In this document: piece after piece, positions 1 through 5,123 of the stretch
Position numbering within the stretch: position 1 is the stretch's first letter
How the letters are laid out: each line of letters starts with the position of its first letter
Source: Candidatus Equibacterium intestinale
GTDB lineage: Bacteria; Bacteroidota; Bacteroidia; Bacteroidales; UBA932
Assembly: GCA_018064305.1 (NCBI GenBank)
Contig: JAGHVP010000266.1
Location: forward strand, 1 to 5,387
DNA: 5,387 nucleotides
Direction of reading: 5' to 3'
The notes under the pieces: generated by a model
Seen by the model: only the letters and a program-made list of their open reading frames with translations
Database searches by the model: none
Told to the model about the DNA's origin: nothing
Translations under genes and position numbers: made by a program

Positions 1-66
1 GGAGCGAACGAAGAGAGCGGAGTCCTCTCAGAGGCAAGATGCTGCCGCTGCGGAGCTCCGCGCATC
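1..66. other. GC-rich palindromic intergenic stretch
   Basis: No gene is seen here. The stretch lies beyond the terminator of the minus-strand lipoprotein gene. It contains a perfect 12-bp palindrome, GCGGAGCTCCGC (50-61), bracketed by GATGC (38-42) and GCATC (62-66). The arm GCGGAG at 17-22 can alternatively pair with CTCCGC at 56-61, and CCTC/GAGG around 24-34 forms a small hairpin. The high GC content and dense palindromes resemble the island at the right end of the window and contrast with the AT-rich promoter region at 1761-1879. Function is unknown; the feature may continue to the left. Confidence 0.5.
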
Positions 67-103
67 AAAAAAAGAGAGGCCGACCCTTTTTAGTCGACCT
101 CCC
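67..103 (-). terminator. Rho-independent terminator of the lipoprotein gene
   Basis: Read on the minus strand, GGGAGGTCGAC pairs with GTCGGCCTCTC over 11 bp (two G-T wobbles) around an 8-nt A-rich loop, and is followed directly by seven T residues (plus 73-67). It begins 22 nt after the stop codon at 126-128, the right place to end that transcript. Confidence 0.88.
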
Positions 104-125
104 GTTGGAATATGATTCGTATGGA

Positions 126-1760
126 TTATTTAACCTTTGCGAACTCTACATCGTTAGCAGCTTTCTCAACGAGCTTCTTGCAGTTCTTAACCTTTGCAAG
201 CTCTTTGGCAGCTGTAGCAGCGTCACCTTTACGTGCAGCGATGATAGCTCTCTGGTATGCTGAACCTTCGCAGTCGCAATCCTTAAGAGCAGCAGCAGCC
301 TTTGTGAGGTCACCGTTGAGGATGTAAGCAAGAGCCTCGTTGGGGTTGCCTGTACCTGCGAGTTTCTCAGCAGCAGCTTTGTAGTTACCGTTGAGGATGT
401 CGAGAACAGCCTGGTTCTCTTTGCCCTCTGAGCATTTCACGTCAGCGAAATACTTGGCAGCTTCCTCATATTTGCCGGCACGCATTGCAAGAACACCACG
501 GAGGTTTTTAGCGCAGCAGAAATCGTCATTGATCTTAGCAAGCATATCAGCAGCCTCTTTGTCTTTGTCAGCTGCAGCGAGAACGCATGCTGCATTGTAT
601 TTAGCACGGTCGCTGTCGAATTTCTTGATAGCCTGTTTGTAGATGTCGAGTTTTGCGTTGTCACCCTCTACGAGAGTAGCGGTGCGGAGGAGAGCCTCTT
701 CGTCGAGAACGTCGATGTTGTCCTCAACAAGTGCCTTCAACTCTGCGGGAGTGTAGTTCTGATATTCAACGTTGGTGATGAATCTTGCACGACGGAGTTC
801 AGGAAGAACGTCTTTTGCAAGTGTACCATAAACGCTTGACATGTTCTTGATCTCACGCTCGCGGACGTTGGGATCGCTGTACATTGAAAGAACGCGGAGG
901 ATAAGGTCTTTGTCCTCGATGTTAGATGCATTTACGAGCTCCTGGAAACCTTCCCAGTCCTCACCGATGCTCTGAGTGTTTACATCACCAGTCTCGAGCT
1001 TCTTGGCAACCTTTGCGAATGCCTTCTCAGCTGAGTTTGTACGAGCGTCAGAAAGTTTGTTGTTGAGAGCCTCGGGACCATCGGGTGAAGCGTAAGCGAT
1101 GATGTCAGTGCCTTTGATTGTGCGGCGCTCGTCGTTCATGACGTCCTTGACACCGTTCTTGTACTCTTTGAGACCTTCTGAGTTGAGCTCTGAACCACGA
1201 ACGTTAGAGCTGCCGATGAGATAAAGGATCTGGCCTTCTACCTCTTCAGGGATAACTTCCTGATACTGGTCAGCAACGGGGTTGAAAGTACCCTTCTGGC
1301 ATACGAGCATATAAGTGGTGTTTGCACCGTCAGCAATCTTGATGTCCTCGGGGAATTTCCAGTTTTTCTTTTTGTATTTAACTGTAGCGCGGCCTACGAG
1401 TTCTGATTTCTCCATACCCGGCTCATACTTGAAGTTAACGTGCTCAGTGATTGAAGCGCCGTCTTTACCTACGAGCTTGAAGTTCTCAGTAACTTTCTCA
1501 CCCTGGTATACGAAAGGCTCGCCAGCTACTTCGCCGCCGTCGAATTTGATAACGGGAACAACTTCCAGTTTAGCTTTCTTGTGGAAATAAGCCTCGGGGA
1601 AAGTTACAGTAACGTCTGCGTCGATATTGCCTGCTACAACCTCAAGGACCTCGGGATTGCACTCGATCTTGACGAGATCTGACAATTTAGCCATCTTAGA
1701 AGCATTGTTGCAAGATACCAATGCCAGACAAGCTACAGCAAAGAATAATACTTTTTTCAT
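126..1760 (-). CDS. OmpA-like, TPR-containing lipoprotein
   Basis: The 544-residue product starts with a lipoprotein signal peptide: MKK, a hydrophobic stretch, then LVSC with Cys17 as the lipidated residue. The residues after the Cys (NNASK) lack the acidic surface-export signal of Bacteroidetes lipoproteins, so it may face the periplasm. Residues about 40-165 look like a beta-rich domain with no recognised family. Residues about 175-258 resemble the OmpA C-terminal peptidoglycan-binding domain; Asp227 (in SPDG) and Arg240 (in LSDAR) sit where OmpA uses its two diaminopimelate-binding residues. Residues about 370-535 are alanine-rich helical pairs of TPR type. It probably links or organises the outer membrane and cell wall, but the substrate is unknown. 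The ATG is supported by the signal peptide and an AT-rich leader. It is monocistronic, with its own terminator, and divergent from the neighbouring operon. Confidence 0.85.
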   Translation of the reverse strand: MKKVLFFAVACLALVSCNNASKMAKLSDLVKIECNPEVLEVVAGNIDADVTVTFPEAYFHKKAKLEVVPVIKFDGGEVAGEPFVYQGEKVTENFKLVGKDGASITEHVNFKYEPGMEKSELVGRATVKYKKKNWKFPEDIKIADGANTTYMLVCQKGTFNPVADQYQEVIPEEVEGQILYLIGSSNVRGSELNSEGLKEYKNGVKDVMNDERRTIKGTDIIAYASPDGPEALNNKLSDARTNSAEKAFAKVAKKLETGDVNTQSIGEDWEGFQELVNASNIEDKDLILRVLSMYSDPNVREREIKNMSSVYGTLAKDVLPELRRARFITNVEYQNYTPAELKALVEDNIDVLDEEALLRTATLVEGDNAKLDIYKQAIKKFDSDRAKYNAACVLAAADKDKEAADMLAKINDDFCCAKNLRGVLAMRAGKYEEAAKYFADVKCSEGKENQAVLDILNGNYKAAAEKLAGTGNPNEALAYILNGDLTKAAAALKDCDCEGSAYQRAIIAARKGDAATAAKELAKVKNCKKLVEKAANDVEFAKVK

Positions 1761-1781
1761 TTGTGTGTAAAGATTTGTTTA

Positions 1782-1800
1782 TTAGTTGAATTAGTTAGTT
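1782..1800. repeat. Three TTAGTT repeats in the lipoprotein leader
   Basis: TTAGTT occurs at 1782-1787, 1791-1796 and 1795-1800. On the minus strand this reads as AACTAA repeats inside the predicted 5' leader of the lipoprotein mRNA. The leader is unstructured and A-rich, with no Shine-Dalgarno sequence before ATG, as in many well-expressed Bacteroidetes genes. A regulatory role is only a guess. Confidence 0.35.
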
Positions 1801-1826
1801 TCACTTAACATTTGTGGATTTGGGCG

Positions 1827-1834
1827 CAAATATA
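1827..1834 (-). promoter_or_regulatory. Promoter -7 element for the lipoprotein gene
   Basis: The minus strand reads TATATTTG followed by C, an exact match to the Bacteroidetes housekeeping -7 consensus TAnnTTTG. The expected start would be near 1820, giving a leader of about 60 nt before the ATG at 1760. No clean -33 TTTG is seen at ideal spacing; the nearest candidates (TTG at plus 1850-1852, TTTC at 1857-1860) are weak. Confidence 0.55.
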
Positions 1835-1866
1835 ATAAATATCTGAAAACAATATTGAAAAATTTG

Positions 1867-1874
1867 TAATTTTG
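1867..1874 (+). promoter_or_regulatory. Promoter -7 element for the activator-lptE-secG operon
   Basis: TAATTTTG followed by C matches the Bacteroidetes -7 consensus TAnnTTTG exactly. It lies only 5 nt before the ATG at 1880, so a start about 5-7 nt downstream would give a leaderless or nearly leaderless mRNA. A -33 element at the usual spacing is weak (TCTG near 1842-1845). An upstream promoter with a longer leader cannot be excluded. Confidence 0.45.
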
Positions 1875-1879
1875 CAACC

Positions 1880-3052
1880 ATGAATTACGAGAGTACAAAA
1901 CAGAAATTCGGCATCATCGGAGACTCCCCTGCAATTGACAGCGCAATCGGGATGGCCCTGCAGGTTGCCAAGACTGACGTAGCCGTACTTGTGACGGGAG
2001 AAAGCGGCGTTGGAAAGGAATTCATACCTCAGATAATACACGAAAACAGCGCCCGCAAGCACAACAGATATCTCTCTGTAAACTGCGGTGCAATTCCCGA
2101 AGGCACTATCGACTCTGAGCTTTTCGGCCACGAGAAAGGTGCGTTCACCGGTGCCACCGATGTACGCAAGGGATATTTCGAGGAAGCCGACGGAGGCACC
2201 CTCTTCCTTGATGAGGTTGCAGAGCTGCCCATCTCCACACAGGCCCGCCTGCTGCGCGTCCTGCAGACAGGAGAGTTCATGAAAGTGGGCTCATCGAAGG
2301 TGCAGCGCACCAATGTCAGGGTTGTGGCTGCTACAAACAGTGACCTGCACATGGCAATCGCCGAAGGCAAGTTCAGGAAAGACCTCTACTACCGTCTGAA
2401 CACCGTTCCCATCGTGCTTCCTCCGCTCAGAGAGCGCAAGGAAGATATCTACAAGCTGTTCAGGAAGTTTGCGGCAGACTTTTCAAACAAATACACGATG
2501 CCTTCGGTGCGCCTCACACCGGATGCCATACACATTCTGGAAGAATACCGCTGGCCCGGCAACATCCGCGAGCTGAAGAGCGTGGCAGAACGCATCTCCA
2601 TCCTCGAGACAGAGCGCCTCATAAACGGCGAGACACTCAGCAAATATCTGATAGCAGAGCTTGAAACCAAGCTTCCTGCCATCCAGGACAACGATTCAAC
2701 CGACTACTCAGGCAACTTCGAGTTCATCTTCAAGATGATAGGGATGCTCAAGTCGGAGATCGACGAGCTCAAGAAGGTGGTGTACGGCGGGCAGCCCGCA
2801 CCTGCGGCTGGCAACCAGCTCATTGCAGGGCAGCCGCAACTGGCCGGTGCAATCGACGAACCAGAGGAGGTCGACATCGAGGAAATCTCCACAAAAGAGA
2901 TAGAATCAGACAAACTCAGCATAAAGGACAAGAATCTGGAGCTTATCCGGAAAGCGCTTGAAAGGCACGGCGGCAACCGCAAGCTGGCAGCTGGGGAGCT
3001 TGGCATCTCCGAGCGCACACTTTACCGCAAACTCAAAGAACTGGAGTCATAG
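1880..3052 (+). CDS. Sigma-54-dependent transcriptional activator, no sensor domain
   Basis: The 390-residue product is a bacterial enhancer-binding protein that uses ATP hydrolysis to open sigma-54 (RpoN) promoters. The AAA+ domain begins almost at the N-terminus. It has Walker A GESGVGKE (40-47), the sigma-54 contact loop GAFTGA (87-92), Walker B LFLDE (108-112), the sensor-I region VVAATN (148-153), the arginine-finger segment FRKDLYYRLN (165-174) and the sensor-II motif WPGNIREL (225-232). A linker at about 265-345 contains a short coiled-coil-like helix and an Ala/Gly/Gln/Pro stretch. A Fis-type helix-turn-helix lies at about 352-387. All catalytic motifs are intact. No receiver, GAF or PAS domain is present: only about 15 residues precede the core, so control must come from a partner, expression level or the linker. 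It heads the lptE-secG operon, 6 bp before lptE. Its targets are unknown. Confidence 0.93.
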   Translation: MNYESTKQKFGIIGDSPAIDSAIGMALQVAKTDVAVLVTGESGVGKEFIPQIIHENSARKHNRYLSVNCGAIPEGTIDSELFGHEKGAFTGATDVRKGYFEEADGGTLFLDEVAELPISTQARLLRVLQTGEFMKVGSSKVQRTNVRVVAATNSDLHMAIAEGKFRKDLYYRLNTVPIVLPPLRERKEDIYKLFRKFAADFSNKYTMPSVRLTPDAIHILEEYRWPGNIRELKSVAERISILETERLINGETLSKYLIAELETKLPAIQDNDSTDYSGNFEFIFKMIGMLKSEIDELKKVVYGGQPAPAAGNQLIAGQPQLAGAIDEPEEVDIEEISTKEIESDKLSIKDKNLELIRKALERHGGNRKLAAGELGISERTLYRKLKELES

Positions 3053-3058
3053 ATACGG

Positions 3059-3568
3059 ATGAAAACACTTCGCACAATAGCAATAGCACTGCTTATGGCA
3101 CTGCCCCTGACAGGATGTGGTATCTACTCATTCTCAGGCACATCCATCAAGCCTGACGTCAAGACCATCACCATCGAGCCCGTTGTCAACAACGCAATGA
3201 AGATAAACCCTTCGCTTGCCAACTCGCTCACAGAAGCCCTCATAGACAAGTTCAAGAAGCTCACCAGCCTCGAGAATGTAGAGATGGACGGCGACCTGCA
3301 GCTCTATGTCACAGTCGAGTCGTACGATGTGAAGGCGCAGGGCGTGTCAGCCAACGAGACAGTGGCGCAGAACCGCCTCACAGTAACCTGCAAGGCCACT
3401 TTCGACAACATCAAACATCCGGAGGAAAGCTTCGAGAAGAAATCTTTCGCAGCATATCAGGACTACGACGCCGAGCGTTCGCTGGACGAAGTGGAGTCAA
3501 CACTCTGCGACCAGATCATAGAGACGCTGGTCGAGGATATATTCAACGCCAGCGTGGCACAGTGGTAA
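3059..3568 (+). CDS. lptE: LPS assembly lipoprotein LptE
   Basis: The 169-residue product has a lipoprotein signal peptide with lipobox LTGC (Cys20). The mature protein begins CGIYSFSGTSI, the characteristic start of Bacteroidetes LptE-family proteins. LptE is an outer-membrane lipoprotein that plugs the LptD barrel and helps insert lipopolysaccharide into the outer leaflet. The rest fits the family's alternating strands and helices, with an amphipathic helix at about 49-69 and a conserved-looking C-terminal helix containing DQIIETLVEDIFN. The length is normal for the family. The ATG lies 6 bp after the activator's stop codon, with no Shine-Dalgarno sequence. The stop is followed 5 bp later by the next gene, so co-transcription is very likely. 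Assignment rests on the N-terminal signature and context; no alignment was run. Confidence 0.88.
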   Translation: MKTLRTIAIALLMALPLTGCGIYSFSGTSIKPDVKTITIEPVVNNAMKINPSLANSLTEALIDKFKKLTSLENVEMDGDLQLYVTVESYDVKAQGVSANETVAQNRLTVTCKATFDNIKHPEESFEKKSFAAYQDYDAERSLDEVESTLCDQIIETLVEDIFNASVAQW

Positions 3569-3573
3569 CCGTC

Positions 3574-4167
3574 ATGGCTGTTCAATCACTCTCTTCACTC
3601 TCCCTCCAGGAGCTGGAGCAAACCGTGGATGCTTATCCCTGGTTTGCCGCAGCCCGTCGCGAGCTGTTCCTGAGGCAGGTGCGCTCCGGAGGAAAGGATG
3701 CAGCGGAGGCGGCAGCCGAAGCGGCGCTGTACGTGCCGTCACGGGCCATGCTCTGGCGCGCGGCATTCCCACAGAAGGCGGAAGAGGCTCCTGCAGCACC
3801 TGCGGCTCCGGCTAGACAGCCCAGACCCAGATATATCCTGGCAGGCGGGGAATATTTCTCACGCCGTGATTTCGAGGATCTGGAAAAAAGCGGTGAGGCA
3901 TTCTCTTTCAGCAGAATACAGCTGAGCGACGTGGAAGAGGCAGATGCTCCTGCCGGTCAGAAACCTGCCGCAACGGCAGATAAGGCCGCTGAAAGCTCAA
4001 AAGAGACGGTGGTCTGCACCGAGACAATGGCCAGGATATACGAGCGCCAGGGTCATTTTGACAGAGCGATAGAGGTTTACAAAAAACTTATTTTGTTATA
4101 TCCCGAAAAAAGTGCTTACTTTGCAGCCCTTATTGACAAAATAGAAACAAAAATTAAAAATATCTGA
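3574..4167 (+). CDS. TPR-tailed protein between lptE and secG
   Basis: The 197-residue product has no signal peptide or membrane segment and is probably cytoplasmic. The N-terminal part (about 10-65) is helical, with a YPWFAAARREL segment. A low-complexity Ala/Pro linker follows at about 69-82, then a middle region containing GGEYFSRRDFEDL. The C-terminus (about 145-185) is a TPR-like hairpin, TETMARIYERQGHFDRAIEV, continuing into YPEKSAYFAAL. Proteins of this shape occur at this position in other Bacteroidales operons (from memory); the function is unknown. I chose the ATG at 3574, 5 bp after the lptE stop. A GTG at 3562 would add four residues and overlap lptE by 7 bp. Base composition drops sharply toward AT in the last 90 bp, where a promoter for secG probably sits. 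Confidence 0.8.
   Translation: MAVQSLSSLSLQELEQTVDAYPWFAAARRELFLRQVRSGGKDAAEAAAEAALYVPSRAMLWRAAFPQKAEEAPAAPAAPARQPRPRYILAGGEYFSRRDFEDLEKSGEAFSFSRIQLSDVEEADAPAGQKPAATADKAAESSKETVVCTETMARIYERQGHFDRAIEVYKKLILLYPEKSAYFAALIDKIETKIKNI
4092..4123 (+). promoter_or_regulatory. Probable internal promoter for secG
   Basis: TTTG (4092-4095) and TTACTTTG (4116-4123, followed by C) are 20 nt apart, the spacing of Bacteroidetes -33/-7 promoters. The -7 element differs from TAnnTTTG only at its second base. The site lies in the AT-rich 3' end of the TPR gene, about 46 nt before the secG ATG, and would allow secG expression apart from the operon. The bases are also constrained by coding, so chance is possible. 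Confidence 0.4.
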
Positions 4168-4169
4168 AC

Positions 4170-4508
4170 ATGCAAGCAATTTACATCGTTATTTCGATCA
4201 TCATTGTGATTGTCAGCATACTCCTCACCCTCATCGTTCTCGTTCAGAACTCAAAGGGCGGCGGACTTGCAGCTAACTTTGCAGCCGGCAACACAACTTT
4301 CGGTGTTCGTCAGACAGCTGACTTCCTTGAGAAGGCAACCTGGTGGATGGCAGGTATCGTAATGGTCCTCTGCATCGTTGCCACTCTCGTAACCCCCAAC
4401 AAGGCTTCACACAAATCAAACATCGAGAACCAGATCGAGCAGACAGTGCCCGCAACTGCAACTCCCGAGTTCCCCGCTGGTACAGCAACTCCCGCAGACG
4501 CTGAATAA
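4170..4508 (+). CDS. secG: Protein translocase subunit SecG
   Basis: The 112-residue product has the SecG layout. A first membrane segment (about 4-25) is followed by the signature LVQNSKGGGLA, a cytoplasmic Gly/Ala/Asn-rich loop with FGVRQTADFLEKAT, and a second membrane segment (about 58-75). SecG binds SecY and SecE in the inner membrane and assists SecA-driven protein export. A hydrophilic C-terminal tail of about 37 residues ends in a Thr/Pro/Ala-rich stretch (TATPEFPAGTATPADAE), longer than in E. coli SecG but not disruptive. The ATG is 2 bp after the stop of the TPR gene and has no Shine-Dalgarno sequence, so translation may be coupled. It is the last gene of the operon and is followed by a strong terminator. 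Confidence 0.95.
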   Translation: MQAIYIVISIIIVIVSILLTLIVLVQNSKGGGLAANFAAGNTTFGVRQTADFLEKATWWMAGIVMVLCIVATLVTPNKASHKSNIENQIEQTVPATATPEFPAGTATPADAE

Positions 4509-4530
4509 CAGTCAGGTACAGGCACAATAG

Positions 4531-4565
4531 AAAATACGACTCTGAATTCAGGGTCGTATTTTTTT
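4531..4565 (+). terminator. Rho-independent terminator after secG
   Basis: AATACGACTCTG (4533-4544) pairs with CAGGGTCGTATT (4549-4560) over 12 bp with one T-G wobble, and flanking A/T bases extend the stem to 4531-4562. The loop is AATT. A run of seven T residues (4559-4565) overlaps the end of the stem. It lies 22 nt after the secG stop codon and closes the operon. Confidence 0.93.
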
Positions 4566-4612
4566 AATTGCGGCGATAGGTGCGTCTACTGTTGAAGCAG
4601 TGTAACGATGAA

Positions 4613-4656
4613 TGTCACGAGTCGCAGAAATCACCGCATTTTCGTAAGTCGTGACA
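4613..4656. repeat. 44-bp palindromic repeat, copy 1
   Basis: The unit begins TGTCACGAGT and ends AGTCGTGACA, 10-bp inverted ends with one mismatch around a 24-nt centre. It matches the second copy 72 bp downstream at about 34 of 44 positions by hand alignment, including an identical first 16 bases and last 8 bases. It is 47 bp beyond the secG terminator, so it is not part of that transcript's end. No known family is recognised. Confidence 0.85.
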
Positions 4657-4684
4657 CGTAAAATGTACAAAATGCGCGATACCT

Positions 4685-4728
4685 TGTCACGAGTCGCAGA
4701 TTTTACCATATTTCTGGCACTCGTGACA
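4685..4728. repeat. 44-bp palindromic repeat, copy 2
   Basis: This is a direct copy of the unit at 4613, with the same 44-bp length. The inverted ends TGTCACGAGT and ACTCGTGACA are perfect here, and one further T/A pair extends the arm to 4684/4729. The centre has diverged from copy 1 while both ends are kept, which suggests that the inverted ends are what is selected or mobilised. Confidence 0.85.
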
Positions 4729-4729
4729 A

Positions 4730-4811
4730 ACCGGCTGGAGAGTACAGGGCAGGACCTGCTGGAGCTGGCCGGACAAGGCTGTCGTACCCCGGCAGTGGGC
4801 AGCCAGCCGGT
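4730..4811. repeat. 82-bp segment closed by 9-bp inverted repeats
   Basis: ACCGGCTGG (4730-4738) and CCAGCCGGT (4803-4811) are perfect inverted repeats enclosing a GC-rich segment with a small inner hairpin, GCAG/CTGC (4749-4759). It overlaps the end of the extended arm of the second 44-bp repeat by no bases and abuts the 39-bp repeat beginning at 4812. The right arm is part of a 14-bp motif repeated at 5157-5170. Confidence 0.6.
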
Positions 4812-4812
4812 G
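4799..4812 (+). repeat. GCAGCCAGCCGGTG direct repeat, copy 1
   Basis: This 14-bp motif is repeated exactly at 5157-5170, 358 bp downstream. Its core is also present inverted at 4730-4738. Three copies of one core within 440 bp suggest shared ancestry of modules or a common binding site. Confidence 0.7.
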
Positions 4813-4923
4813 GACTAGCTGTCAAAAAGGTCCGTTTTCGCTGCTAGTCCCCGCAAAAATGGCTTTTTTCAGGCGAAAACATGAGGACCAGCAACGTTTT
4901 CCAGGGATTTTGACTGCTAGTCC
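4812..4923. repeat. Pair of facing 39-bp palindromic repeats
   Basis: Unit A (4812-4850) starts GGACTAGC and ends GCTAGTCC. Unit B (4885-4923) starts GGACCAGC and ends GCTAGTCC. Both are exactly 39 bp, and B is an inverted copy of A (about 26 of 39 positions by hand). The outermost 16 bp (4812-4827 and 4908-4923) pair with one mismatch. The 34-bp spacer is also partly self-complementary: GTTTTCGC (4834-4841) and GCGAAAAC (4873-4880). CATGAGG (4880-4886) and CCTCATG (4926-4932) form a further arm around unit B. The whole could form one long hairpin or two separate ones. No known element is recognised. Confidence 0.8.
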
Positions 4924-4938
4924 TGCCTCATGCGACCG

Positions 4939-4970
4939 CCGCCACTGCCGGCTGATGGCGGACGTGGCGG
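4939..4970. other. GC-rich hairpin
   Basis: CCGCCAC (4939-4945) and GTGGCGG (4964-4970) are perfect 7-bp arms. Inside, TGCC and GGCG can add further pairs around a loop containing GCTGAT. It lies between the 39-bp repeat pair and the nested palindrome at 4980-5140. GCCACTG at 4941-4947 resembles one box of cobalamin riboswitches, but the other boxes are missing. Confidence 0.5.
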
Positions 4971-4994
4971 AGGAGATGGCGGAATATAAGCCAT

Positions 4995-5002
4995 AGCGTT
5001 AA
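4995..5002 (+). repeat. Putative target-site duplication, left copy
   Basis: AGCGTTAA occurs immediately left of the 113-bp hairpin element and again immediately right of it at 5116-5123. The match extends to 9 bp (AGCGTTAAG) if the adjoining G is counted. Confidence 0.65.
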
Positions 5003-5115
5003 GAACAGGCGGGGTGTTGCCGGGAAAAGACCTTGACTGATCGACGACGTTACAGCCGGCGCAGACGGCTGTAAAAGGAGGAGGTCTCAAGGTGCGGCAT
5101 AAACCCCGCCTGTTC
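5003..5115. mobile_element. 113-bp MITE-like hairpin element
   Basis: The element has 13-bp perfect terminal inverted repeats, GAACAGGCGGGGT (5003-5015) and ACCCCGCCTGTTC (5103-5115). It is flanked by an 8-bp direct repeat, AGCGTTAA. Inside, TGCCG/CGGCA (5018-5022, 5095-5099), ACCTTGA/TCAAGGT (5030-5036, 5087-5093) and TTACAGCCG/CGGCTGTAA (5050-5058, 5066-5074) continue the pairing, so the whole folds into one long imperfect hairpin of about 34 bp with a 7-nt apical loop, GCGCAGA. It has no room for a transposase, so it would be non-autonomous. The parent insertion sequence is unknown. A structured RNA is the main alternative, but that does not explain the direct repeats. Confidence 0.6.
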
Positions 5116-5123
5116 AGCGTTAA
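5116..5123 (+). repeat. Putative target-site duplication, right copy
   Basis: AGCGTTAA directly follows the right terminal inverted repeat of the 113-bp element and matches 4995-5002 exactly. Confidence 0.65.

Noticed and set aside
1805..2131. Minus-strand open frame over the promoter region and start of the activator gene
   Set aside because: It is antisense to a clearly conserved AAA+ coding region and crosses both promoters; no recognisable domain.
3562..4167. GTG start at 3562 for the TPR gene
   Set aside because: It would overlap lptE by 7 bp and add only four residues; the ATG at 3574 gives a normal 5-bp gap, although the GTG cannot be strictly excluded.
4273..4527. Minus-strand open frames antisense to secG
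   Set aside because: They are shadows of the secG coding frame with no family features and no promoter.
4613..4728. CRISPR array
   Set aside because: Only two repeat units, each internally palindromic with inverted ends and diverged centres; no regular repeat-spacer series and no cas genes.
4941..4947. GCCACTG box like that of a cobalamin riboswitch
   Set aside because: No B12 box or other conserved segments are present in the right order, and no transport or cobalamin gene follows.
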